Positions 11,657 through 22,004 of a stretch of 29,648 bases of DNA are shown here, one piece after another. Made by a program: the position numbers and the translations under genes. Position 1 is the first letter of the stretch, and each line of letters opens with the position of its first letter. The DNA is from Scenedesmus sp. ARA3 (lineage: Eukaryota > Chlorophyta > Chlorophyceae > Sphaeropleales > Scenedesmaceae), in assembly GCA_004335835.1 (NCBI GenBank), contig RWJK01000714.1:477-30124 (forward strand), in the 5' to 3' direction. Under the pieces are notes generated by a model that saw nothing but the letters and a program-made list of their open reading frames with translations, did no database searches and was not told the DNA's origin.

Positions 11657-12819
11657 GCCCCGGCCTCACCTGCCGCTGCCGCTGCTGCTGCTGCTGCTTC
11701 AGCGGCGGCCTCTGCTGCTGCTGCCTTGCTGGCGCGCCGTGCAGCTGCTGCCGCGTGGTTGCGCAGCCGTGTGCGCAGCTCGCTGAAGAGGCTGCGCACA
11801 TGGTGCGGGCTGCACTTTGCAATGTGAGCCAAGCCAATGAGCTGACGGCAGTGTTGAAAGCGGATGATATAGGCACAGCCATAGGCCAGGCAGCGCAGCA
11901 GCCAGCACACACGGGCAGCACGGATGCGCACAGGGCTGTCAGCAAACATGCATGCTGCTAGCGGGGCCAGGGTTTGAAGTGGTGCTTGAGCAGCTGTCAC
12001 TCGACGTCTGTGGTTTCGTGCTGTAGCTCTGCCATGCATGCATGCAGCCCACCACCAGCCCTGCCTGCAGGGCATCAGCTCAACACATGCAGGGCATCAG
12101 CTCAACACATGCAGGGCATCAGCTCAACACATGCTGCCTAGCCAGCGGTGGCAGCAGCAGCACAGCTGACCATGCCTGCTTTCCCTACCACAGATCCTGC
12201 AAGAACCATTGCTCTGCAGCCGCCCTGCACACACCAGCTGTTGGCTGCAGCACCTCACCTGGCTGCGGTCCAGTGCATCAGCAACACCCATCACCGCCAG
12301 CAGCTGCTGCCGCCCTGCTGCACTCAGCTCTCCATATGCCTCAGCAGTGCCCCTTTGGTCATCATCCGACTCAGAGCCTGAGTCATCACTTGTAGCAGCA
12401 ACATTAACACCAGCTGCTGTGCCCTTGCTTGCAGGACTGAGGGGAGCCAGCCCTTCATCATCTTCCTCATATGCCCAGGGGGCATGGGCAAGTGCTGCTG
12501 CAAAGGCTGCAGGAGTCAACGGGTCTCTGCCTGTCAGGCGCTGCTGCTCTGCTACTGCGTCCACCAGTGCTTGTGCGCTGGATAACGATTCCTGCAGCTG
12601 CTGTAGCAGCTCGAGCTTGGATTCGCTGTCTATTAGAACAGCGGCAGGCGCCAGCTGCTGCAGCTGCTGTACGTGTGCCTGCAGTGCTGCTTGTACTGCT
12701 GCCAGATCTGCTGCCTGCTCAGCCGGTGGGGTTGATCTTGGAGTTGTGGAGGGCCCCTGCTGCTCCATGCCATCTGGTGATGCTGGATCAGGCAGAGCTG
12801 CGGGCGCTAGCCCGATCAT
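7063..12819 (-). CDS. LUMINIDEPENDENS-like protein: divergent homeodomain, TFIIS-N-type domain, Q-rich tail
   Basis: Eight exons join in phase: 12819-12259, 11841-11381, 11033-10757, 10420-9798, 9520-9322, 9036-8779, 8510-8279 and 7874-7063. The total is 3423 nt, or 1140 aa. Comparison with plant LUMINIDEPENDENS (LD) is from memory. Residues about 80-115 (EQQRLTGRDPLTPAAFAAAL) match the LD segment before the homeodomain. Across the exon 1/2 junction, AVMGVADAL through HHVRSLF aligns without gaps to LD homeodomain helices, followed by a TRLR basic end. GGRFLGLLGSLTTWA, then WLGQARKEQQTSLLRQLLQV and LPAISLSSALL, match the LD TFIIS-N/LW-like helical domain. Exon 6 VWRQPPPAVPDAALVCVAAG and exon 7 LAPKDASGWRERYEAEA match the conserved LD WHVPPG-to-PWDREM block. 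The last 270 aa are glutamine-rich. LD is a nuclear flowering-time and transcription regulator in plants; a nuclear regulatory role here is inferred. An ATG at 12768 is an alternative start. Confidence 0.86.
7370..7820 (-). repeat. Cluster of CTG/CAG runs encoding polyglutamine
   Basis: Many short CTG runs on the plus strand (for example 7375-7398, 7543-7563 and 7747-7768) are read as CAG on the minus strand. They encode Q5-Q8 tracts in the last exon of the LUMINIDEPENDENS-like gene. Histidine, proline and tyrosine residues interrupt them, so the tail is glutamine-rich rather than one pure polyQ tract. Confidence 0.85.
9848..9879. repeat. CAG/CTG run encoding polyalanine
   Basis: A run of about ten cag triplets on the plus strand lies in exon 4 of the minus-strand LUMINIDEPENDENS-like gene. 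There it is read as GCT/GCA and gives polyalanine rather than polyglutamine. Confidence 0.8.
11622..11657. repeat. CTG run encoding polyglutamine (Q10)
   Basis: This CTG run on the plus strand encodes ten consecutive glutamines in exon 2 of the minus-strand LUMINIDEPENDENS-like gene. It sits just after an alanine-rich linker, between the homeodomain and the TFIIS-N-like domain. Confidence 0.85.
12067..12132. repeat. 22-bp minisatellite, three perfect copies
   Basis: Three identical adjacent 22-nt units lie at 12067-12088, 12089-12110 and 12111-12132. They are in intron 1 of the LUMINIDEPENDENS-like gene (11842-12258). The unit starts gcagggcatcagctc and ends aacacat. It is non-coding in the spliced model. 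Confidence 0.9.
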
Positions 12820-13257
12820 GTGCAGCAGCAGACAAGGGTTACTGGCTACCTAGCCAACTACAGTGCCTCGTACCTACAGGACAGGAATCATGAAATCAGA
12901 GTAGAAGCATTGCAGAATAAACATAAAGCCAGCTGCCGGGACTTCAATTACATCACCGAGGAAGGACAGCAGAGTCTGAGCAGACACAGGACAATGTCAC
13001 TGCCGAGAGTAACCGGCAACTGTGTAGCCAAAAGCGAGTACGTGCACCATTCGCCAATTTGGATCGTTTAACTGAGTAAAGCTACATTAGTAGAGATTTA
13101 TCGTAGGTCACCTGTGCAAGCACTTGAGCTCGACTCGAGCAGCTGTGCCCTGTTCAGGATCTTGAAGAGGATTTCTTGTCACGTGTGACGTATCAACAAC
13201 GGGTCGTGATGTTGATGTGACCGGAGCATTGCGCTGTGCGTATGAGGAATCAGTATC
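12820..13257. promoter_or_regulatory. Divergent intergenic region between LUMINIDEPENDENS-like and OPR-like genes
   Basis: About 440 bp separate the two head-to-head start codons (12819 minus, 13258 plus), so both promoters and 5' UTRs must fit here or extend into introns. The sequence is less GC-rich than the coding regions. Weak AT-rich elements such as aataaacataaag lie around 12916-12928. I see no strong TATA box for either direction and no coding potential. A short ATG frame at 12994-13071 has no supporting features. Confidence 0.5.
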
Positions 13258-16200
13258 ATGGCGCTTGCCAGCAGCACCGGTTTGCAGCAAAGGACGTTGC
13301 CACAGGTAACCACATAAGGGCGCATTGCTTGTACTTTCGGTTGCTTTGTGGTACCGCCTGGCCGCTGCATGCATAAGCAGTGCGGCAGCAGCACAGCAGC
13401 AGCACTACCACTGGTCACAAACACCAACACTCTCTCAGAGTCTGACAGTGTCCTCTTACATCACGTCATGACTTACCATCCTCATCACTGCTGTCTTGCC
13501 CTATGCTGTCAAGGCTGGCGGACGTCTCCAGCAGCAATGTCATGGCAGCGCTCTGCAGCTCAACCTTCACAGCAGCGCCAGCTGTAGTGTAGTGCTGCAT
13601 GGGGCTGGCCCCGCAGCATGCAGCTTGCCAGCTGCTGCCAGAGCAGCTGTGCTTGCGCATGCAGGCTCTTACTCGGCAGCACTCCCGCTGCCAGATGGTG
13701 CTGCCTCCTTTGGCCAGCAGCATGGCAGCAGCCAGATGTATGGCCAGCAGCAGCAGCAGCAGCAGCAGTTGACACGCAGCATTCGCAGCTGCAGCAGCTA
13801 TGAGCAGCTGCTGGAGCTGCTGCAGCAGCACAGCTGGTTCCTGTCAGCCGCTGACGTGACCAACGTGCTGCACCGGGCGTCAGCCCTGGCCAAGACAGCT
13901 GCACGACAGCACAACGCAGCAGCAGGCAGCAGCAGGGCGGGCACACGGCAGCAGCGCAGTGCAGACGCGGCTGCAGCGCAGCAGCTGGTGTCTGCCTGCC
14001 TGGCGGCCCTGCTGCAGGTGCAGCAGCAGGTGGGGCCGCATGAGCTGTCCAACTGCCTGCTGTCACTGGCGGTGCTGTGTGGCAGCTGCGGCCCAGCAGC
14101 AGGAGTGCTGGGAAGCAGCCAGGCCGCCAGCAGAACCAGCAGCAGCAGCAGCAGCAGCAGCACTTATGAGCAGGCGCAGCAGTGGCATGCTGGGGGTAGC
14201 AGCAGCAGCAGCGGCAGCAGCAATGGTGCGGTGCTGCAGCAGCTGATCACTCCCGCCAGCAGCAGGGCGCTTGAGCAACTGCTGGTGGCAGCAGCACCGC
14301 AGCACCAGCTGCAGCAGCTGCTGGAGCTCACACACACGGCTGTGCTGCCTGCAGCGCAGCAGCACCAGCTCGTCAACATGCTGTACGGCCTGGCAGTACT
14401 GCGGGTGCGGCCCGCGCCGCATGTGCTGCAGCAGCTGCTGGCACACACGCAGCAGCACATGGAGCAGCTGGTAGCAGAGTCTGCGGCACATACAAGCAGC
14501 AGCAGCAGCAGCAGCAGCAGTGACAGCTGGCAGGCGCGCGGGGATCGCCGCGCCACCAAAGTGCTGTCTCAGCTGCTGTGGGCAGCAGCCACGCTACAGC
14601 TGCAGCTGCCGCGCAGCTGGCTGCGCTGCTTCTGGGCTGCCAGCGCGCTGCTGCTGCCGCAGTTCAGTGCGCAGGACGTGTCCAATGTTGCGTGGGCGGC
14701 AGGCGCGCTGCGGCTGTCTCCGTCCGACGCCTGGCTGCTGCGGCTGCAGCAGCAGGCTAGCGCTGTTGCGTGCAGCATGTCGGGGCAGGGCCTGGCCAAT
14801 ACGCTGTGGGGCTGCGCAGTGGTGGCGCCCCAAGGGGTGCGGCCGGCGGTACTGCTGCAGCTGCTGCAGTGCTGTATTGCGCTGGGGCCTGCAGGGTTGG
14901 ATGGTCAGAACCTGGCAAACATGTGCTGGGCAGCTGCACGCTGCCTGGCAGCAGCTAGCAGCAGCAGCAGCAGCAGCAGCAGCAGCTGGGACGAGCGGTC
15001 GATTGCACACGCGCAGCAGCAGCTGCAGCAGCTGCTGTCAGCATGTCAGCCGCTGCTGCCGCGCCTGGCGCCGCGCGACTGGAGCAACATCCTGTGGGCC
15101 TGCGGGCTGCTGCGCTGGCAGCCGGGGCCCGAGGTCTTAGGCCAGCTGTGGCGCAAAACCCCGGCAGGGTTCAGCACCTCGCTAAACCCTCACAGCAGCA
15201 GCAGACCCACAGCCTGGTCACCCCAGGGCTTAGCGAATGTTCTGTGGGGCTGTGCAAGGCTGGGGTTGAGGCCCCCTGGGGTGTGGCTGCAGGGCTTTGA
15301 GGCTGCTGCGGTGCTGCTGCTGCCGCAGTTTGGGCCCCAGGAGCTGGCCAACATGCTGTGGGCGTGTGGCGAGCTGCGCTATGCCCCGAGTGAGGCCTGG
15401 ATGCAGCAGTACTGGCGGCAGGCGGCAGGACTGGTTGCGCAGCTGCGGGAAGCAACAACAGCGGCAGCAAATGCGCCTCTTACAACTGCACCAGCTGTCG
15501 GTAGCAGTAACAGCAGCGGCTCAGCAGGCGCACTTGAGCAGCAGGATGCAGCAGCTGAGGAGGCGCAGCAGCAGCTGCAGGCGGGCATCATGCATGTGGC
15601 CATGGTGCTGCAGGCTGCTGGCAGGCTGGGCAGCCAGCCCCCTGGGCAGTGGCTGGAGGCGGCAGCGGCAGCACTGGCAAATGCAGCGGGTGTGCAGCAG
15701 CAGCAGCAGTGGCAGCAGCAGCGGCAGTCAGTGACAGCTGCTCTGTATGGGCTTTCCAGGCTCCAGCTACACCAGACAATCAGCAGCAGCAGCAGCAAGC
15801 CATTGGCTCCTGCAAGTGCAGTACAGCAGCTGCTGCAGTGCATGGGCCTGGCTGTTCCGTCTATGCATGATACAGCAGGCAGTACAGCAACAGTCCAGGC
15901 TGCTGTGCACCTGTCAGGCATGGATGTGCTGCTGCTGCTGGCAGCACTGCCAGGCCTGCAGCTGCCGCGGCCTGCTGCTGCTGCTGTTGCGGTGCAGCTG
16001 CTGGCAGTTGCTCAGCTGGCTGCGGCTCGTGGCGGCTTCAGCAGCGGCCAGCTGGTGCAGCTGGCGGTGGCAGCAGCAGCAGTGGCGCGTGACATCGACA
16101 TCACAGGCAGCATCGTAGAATCATCATCACCACCCGGACAGCAGAATTCAAACAAGCACAGGGCAGCACTGGCAGTTAGTAGCAGCAGCAGCAGGATGAG

Positions 16201-17725
16201 CACGTATCGTAGGGATTGCAGTGGCAGCGACGCGCGTGCGCTGTGGGCTGCAGTTGCAGCAGCCGTGGAAGCAGAGCAGCGCAGCAGCACAGGCAGCAGT
16301 AGCAGCAGCAGTGCGCGCAGCACGTTTGTGTGCGCCCTTGCCAGCCAGCTGCAGCAGCACTGCGCCTCCCTCAGTGCAGCAGATCTGGCCGCCAGCCTGA
16401 CAGCTCTCGCCCAGCTCCATGCAAGCAGCGCCAGCAGCAGCAGCAGGAGTGGAGTCGTGTTCAGGCAGCATGCGCGCTTGGCAGCTGCTGCTGCCGCGTG
16501 CCCAGGCACAGCCGGCTTTGTGGCGGCTGCAGGGCAGGCAGTGGCGCAGCACACCGCTGGCATGCATGCCGGCAGCCGCGCTGCTGCTGCTGCCGGCCTG
16601 GCCCGGCTGGGCTACTGCCCCAGCCCCGACTGGCTTGACAGTTTGTTGTTGCACAGCAGCTGCCAGTGGCACGACTGCAGCAATGGAGCCATGGCCAGAC
16701 TGGCGGCAGCACTGCCGCTGTTCTTTGCCAACAGCCGGCTCGCACAGCAGCAGCAGCAGCAGCAGCAGCAGGTGGGGGAGCTAAGCAGCAGGGTCGATGC
16801 TGAGCAGGCTGTTGCATCAGCCATGCTGGCAGCAGCACTGGCACCAGATGCACGCAGCGCTCCCTACACAGCAGCTGCGCGCCTGCTGCGGCAGCAGCAG
16901 CACGTGCGCGAGTGGTGCCAGAGCTGGCTGGATGAGTCAGCGGGGCGCCTGGCGGGCTTCACCCCGCAGCAGCTGTCAGCAGCAGCTGCGGCGCTGCAGA
17001 AGCTTGCTGCCTACTGCTGCTGCCAGCCTGGCTACCCGCGCGGCATGCAACAGGTGCAGCAGCTGCGCTGGCAGCAGCAGCGGGGTGTGCGGCAGCTGCT
17101 GACAGCTGACTGGCGCCGTGCATACTGCAGGGCAGTGCTGCTGCTGCTGCCGCGGCTGGACTCGGCTGAGCTAGTCAGGCTGGTGGCAGCAGCAGTAGCA
17201 CTGCGGATGCGGCCAGGCAGGCGGTGGTGCGCTGGAGTTGCGTGTGAGGCTGCAGTCAGGGCAAGCGCAGGACCAGCAGCACTGGCAGCTGATGCTAGCA
17301 GCAGCAGCAGCAGCAGCAGCTGGCAGCTGCAGGTGCACCATGTTGGGCTGCTCGCTTGGTACCTTACGCAGCTTGGCTTTGAGCCCTACCCGTCCAGGCA
17401 GCAGCAGCTGCTGCAGTTTGTGCAGGCTGCATGCCACCCCGGCAATGGGCGTGCAGCTGCCAGTGGTAGCAGCAGCAGCAGCAGCAGCAGCAGCCGCAAC
17501 AGGCAGAGGAGGGTCAAGGCTAGGCAGCTGCAGCTGGCAGTGCAGCTGCTGAGGCGTGCTGGCTGGCCGGTTGATCAGCAGTGGCAGTGGCAGCGGCATG
17601 TGCGGCGCTCAGTGCCTGGCAGGCGGCTGAGGCTGCGGCTGAAGCACAGGCAGGGCGCATGGCAAGCACTGTGGAGTGGTGCGGAAGCTGTGCCTGCTGA
17701 CGCAGAACATGCCATGCTGGCGTGA
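13258..17725 (+). CDS. Octotricopeptide-repeat (OPR)-like protein, probably organelle-targeted
   Basis: The body is one exon from about 13514 to 17725 (TGA). An in-frame TGA at 13469-13471 and no nearby ATG argue for an upstream exon. The best candidate is 13258-13305 (MALASSTGLQQRTLPQ, then a GTAACC donor). It joins in phase 0 to an acceptor before 13514, or alternatively before 13532. The model gives 1419 aa. The joined N-terminus has few acidic residues and many A, S, R and Q, which fits a transit peptide. Residues about 375-655 carry repeats of the form L-A-N-x-[LM]-W-[AG]-[CA] (LANTLWG, LANMCWA, WSNILWA, LANVLWG, LANMLWA) alternating with P-x3-W-[LM] (SPSDAWL, PPGVWL, APSEAWM). More degenerate copies follow at about 15640, 16620 and 17210. 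This is the helical-hairpin pattern of green-algal OPR proteins, which bind organelle RNA. Serine and glutamine runs interrupt the protein. The RNA target is unknown. If the 5' exon is wrong, the first in-frame ATG is at 13736. Confidence 0.76.
14141..14164 (+). repeat. AGC run encoding polyserine in the OPR-like gene
   Basis: A run of agc triplets is read as serine (S8 followed by threonine). Similar runs are read as serine near 14498, 14960, 17300 and 17470, and as glutamine near 13746 and 16748. The same triplet repeat therefore appears in two reading frames within one exon. Confidence 0.8.
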
Positions 17726-18329
17726 ACCTTGGCCTGGAGTAGAGCCAGTACTTCAGCCAACAGGGCAAGCACTGGCGACAGCATATCATACCATTCAAGC
17801 AGCAGGCGTTGAGCGTTGAAGCTTCAGGAAGCCTCCTTTGACGTTTCGTTGAGTGTGTGCAGCCTTTCGGTACCTTTGCTGCGCATGTCGGCCTTCAGGG
17901 CAGGAGTAACTCACTGGCTTGCTGCCCAGCTTTGCCAGCCAATCTCAAAGGTCCCCAAAGATTCGCCACCAGAACCTTGGCAGTGACTGTTAGGTTGACG
18001 CCGTCCACCTGAGCACAAATTCTGTGCACGATCAATACCCTGAATGTTACGCAGTTGTTTCTAGAGGCCTAATGGTCTGAGCAAACAAACTTGGTGTGGC
18101 ACACCAGGAAACGGCCAGTCGGTTGCAGTGTTCTCGCTGCTCTGATATCTTGACAGGCTACAAGCATTTTGTTCGGTTTCTTGAGACCGGATGAACTGCT
18201 CGCGGACACTCTGCCTCGCTTGACGCTCCAGCAGATAGAACTCCGAGTTGGTGCCACATTGCTACTGGTACAGGAGCTCGCAACGGCCCCTATTGCAGCT
18301 CCCTGTGGTTCGTCAACGTAAATATCAGA
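17726..18329. other. Intergenic: 3' flank of OPR-like gene and promoter of LRR gene
   Basis: About 600 bp lie between two plus-strand genes. No TGTAA occurs on the plus strand in this interval, so the OPR-like gene must use a variant poly(A) signal. I see no clear TATA box. A minus-strand open frame (18069-18413) overlaps exon 1 of the LRR gene; it has no recognisable features and I treat it as spurious. Confidence 0.55.
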
Positions 18330-21300
18330 ATGTCGAGCTGGCCAGCTGAACGTATGCTGGCGTTGTTGTCGGTTGTGCTGCTTGCTGGAGCAGCAGCAGC
18401 AGCAGCACCGCAAGGCACTGCAGCTGAGGCGGGGCTTCCCGCTATCCCATCACTCGACCAGCCGCAGCAGGAGCTGGAGGTGTCGGCATACCCGCTGTCG
18501 CAGCTGCCAGGGTGCAATTACACAGGAGGAGACAACTTTGAACTGCCAGTTGGTGCGTCATGGTGCAGGCCCGCAGCCAGGGTTGGTGGGCTTGGCCAAC
18601 CATCACACAAACGCTCATGCTCTCCAAAGTCAGTTGAACAAGAAGCAGCAACACAGGTTGTCAGCAGCAGCTGCTGCAGCAGTGTTTGCAGACACGCGTT
18701 GATCATGCACTTCCCGCTCTCCACCGCCTGGGGCTTGATTGACTCAGCTACAGCCCGGCACCCTCAGCCTGCAGCCATGCAGCAGCGCACCTGCTCTGCA
18801 ACATGATCTGTTTGCAGCCGGTGCTGAGCAGCAGCGATGTCCTGCTGCATGCCCTCAGAACACACACCTTTTCGTGTGCTTCCAGATGCAGAATGCGCTG
18901 TCCCGCCTGCTGCCGCTGCCTGCCGCCCTGCCTGCCGCCTAACCTGCTGCCGCTGCCTGCCGCCCTGCCTGCCGACTAACCTGCTGCCGCTGCCTGCCGC
19001 CCTGCCTGCCGCCTAACCTGCTGCCGTGCCTGCTGCCCTGCCTGCCGCCTAACCTGCTGCCCTGCCTGCTGCCCTGCCTGCCACTGCCGACATATTGCAT
19101 GCTGCCCTGCCCACCTGCGCTGCCCCCAGGCCTGCTGGAGGGTGACTGCGCGGTGGTGATGGATGCGGTGGCCCCCGGTGACCCTCAGGTGTTCACCTTC
19201 AGCGTGCCCCCGGGCGGGGCCAGCAGCCTGGTGCTGGGCCTGGCGGTGCAGGGCGGCACAGCGAGCATGTGAGGCGCACACAAGCGGTTGGCAGTGGAAC
19301 ATACTATAGTATAGAGCTGTCTGCCATGTTGTGCAGTGTGCATCAAAACAGCAACGGCGGTGCAGGGTTGCACTGCGAGCATGTGAGGCGCCAGCACACG
19401 CAGCAGCGGCAGCTGCATGGGCAGTAGGATGTGTGGAGGGATAGGTAGCGGGATGGCGTGTGCTGCATATGAGGCGTAGGTTGCCGCACAGCAGCAGAGG
19501 CAGTGCTGTGATGTGGTGGTGTTGGCGGTGGTGTAGGCAGCAGAGCGTGCTGTGATGTGGTTTTGAAACTGCCGTTCCAGGCAGATGTGCTGGCAGCTGC
19601 TGCAGGATCAATCCACCACAACCACACTGATGCCCCCTACGCACTGTCTGCTGCTGCTGCCGCAGGTCGCTGTGGCTGCCGGGCATGTCTGTGGCTGACC
19701 CGCCCGCTGCCGTGCAGAACGAGCTCTTCAGCAGCCCCGCCAGCAGCGAGGGATGGATCAGCGTGCCACCCAGCCAGCTGGAGGCGGCACCCAGCCCGGG
19801 CAAGTTCCTGCTGAGCGTGACGGCCTTCAGCGGCAGCCCACGCGTCACTTTGACTGTTACGACGCCCGGCAAAGACCTGCAGGTGGGAGGAGTGGAAGTG
19901 CAGAGCCGCAGCGCGCGTAGGTTTGCTTGCAGGGGTGGACGGGTGCACTGCTGCTGCTAGCTGGCAGGACTGTGTGCCTGTGGTGTAGCTGCAGCTGCAG
20001 GCGTGGGCTTTACAGCATTTTGGTGTAGCTTCATGCAGTTGCGTGGCGCGTGAACATGCGGTGAAGCTGCCTTCCAGCATGCGCCCTGTGACCCCGCTGC
20101 TGCTGCCTCTGCTGCTGCCGCCTCTGCTGCTGCTGCTGCTGCTGCTGCCGCCTGTCCTGCTGCTGCAGCTGGTGGAGCCTGAGGTGGCGCTGCTGCGTGG
20201 CATGACTGAGGCCTGCTGCACAGGAGCTGAGACAGCAGAGGACAGCCCCTTCTGCGCTGTCATGTGAGCATGCGCAGCCAGCAGCAGCAGCTTGGGCAGA
20301 GGGCGTCATGACAGCAAGTGGCACTGCTTTGGCATTCATGTCAGCAGCAGCAGCAGCGCCAATGCCACAGTGCTGTGTCTGGATAGTGCAGCGGATGCAG
20401 GAGGATGCCTCAGCAGAGGTGGCCGGCAACATTCATGGCTGCTTCTAGAGTGGTCAGCATATGTCGAAGCTGCCCATGCCGCACACACCACCTGTCCCAC
20501 TACCTGCTGCCTCCTCTGCTCTGGATCCACACTGTCATGTCTTGCCTTTCTGCCTCCGCATGTCTGTCTGATGCCGTGTGATATCACAACACGCTGCACC
20601 ACCCGCAGTGCGCCGCAGTCGCTGTCAAACAACCACCCCTGGGTGGTAGATCCCTGCCACCTGGCGCCCTCTTCCTGCAACGCTGAGGGCCGCCTGGTGC
20701 GCCTGGCGCTGCCTGTGATGGGGCTGGCCTGCAAGGAGTTTCCGGCCCAGCTGGGCGCGCTGACTGCGCTGCGGCGGCTGGACCTGACAGGCAACAACCT
20801 GGAGGGCGTGGACATGGCTGATGTGGCAAAGGTGCGGGTCAGATGCTTAGGGCATGCGAGGATTATGGCATTGTCAAACCTTCATCTCAAAAGCTGCTTG
20901 TTGCTGATGGTTGAGATGGCTTAAGTTGAACAGCTGGCAGTGCATGCGCAAGCAGCATGTGGCTTTTGCTGCTTGCTGCTGACTGTGCAGTCACTGGATG
21001 TGAGGTGCGGCGCAAGTGTGGCTTCTCGTACTTGACAGCAGCCCGTCAGCACAGGCATGCATCCAGTAGGCGGCGTGGAGTGGCGGCAGTCTCACAATGC
21101 ACTGGCAGCCCGCCCAGGCTAGGGCCAGAAGCACATTGCAGCTTTGTGGCACCAAAAACAACATCTGCGTTGCCGCCTTCGCTGCTGCTGCTGCTGCTGC
21201 CGCAGGTGGTGTCAGGCCTGCCCGACCTGCAGGAGCTGGCGCTGGGCAGCACACGGCTCAGCGGCAGCCTCAGCTGCGAGCTGCCGCCCAGCCTCAAGGT

Positions 21301-21971
21301 GGGTGATGACCTGGGGCCAGCACCAACATGGGATAGACATGGGGCAACTGTGGAGAGCAATGAGCCACAATGCTGCCACTGGCGTGGGCTCGGTAGCTGG
21401 GCCACTTTGTGTACACCAGCAGCTGCTGGTCTGCGGCTGTCATGTTGGCCTGCCGGCTATGCCTGGCCACGCCGCTGCAACACACGGCAGCTAGGCTGCT
21501 TTACTGACAGCAGTAATGTCCCTGGCATGTTTGAGGCGTTGCTGTGCAGCTGGACTCGCTGCTTTGCTTGCTTCACACCAGCAATACATTGATCTCTGTG
21601 TGGCTATCTGCTGCGCCTCCTCCCTCTGCTGCGCCTGTCCACTCAGGTGCTGGACCTGGCCTACAACCGGCTGCAGGGCAGCCTGCCGGGCTGCCTGCTG
21701 AGCCAGCTGGGCGAGCTGTACGTGCCGGGCAACGTGCTCAGCGGCAGGCTGCCGGCCCCTGCCGCCACGTCAGCGCTGACCACGCTGTACGCCAACGGGC
21801 AGCGCGGCGGCGGCTTGAGTGGTGAGTGGCGCGGGCCATGCTGTGCTGTGTAGAGGCTGTCTGATCATGGTGCTTATGAACTATCACAAAGCATGCATAT
21901 GCAATCTGTGGCTCTTGCGGCCACAACTGCAGCCGCAGCCATTGCTATGCCCTGCATGACGTGCCTGCCGC

Positions 21972-22004
<33 letters not shown>

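Noticed and set aside
18069..18413. Minus-strand 114-codon frame over the LRR gene promoter and signal-peptide exon
   Set aside because: It overlaps the well-supported signal-peptide exon on the opposite strand and shows no features. Its cysteine run is just antisense CAG repeats.
18906..19080. Coding repeat domain in the 37-bp minisatellite
   Set aside because: The 37-bp period shifts frame each unit and each unit carries a taa. Exons 1 and 2 of the LRR gene join in phase without it.
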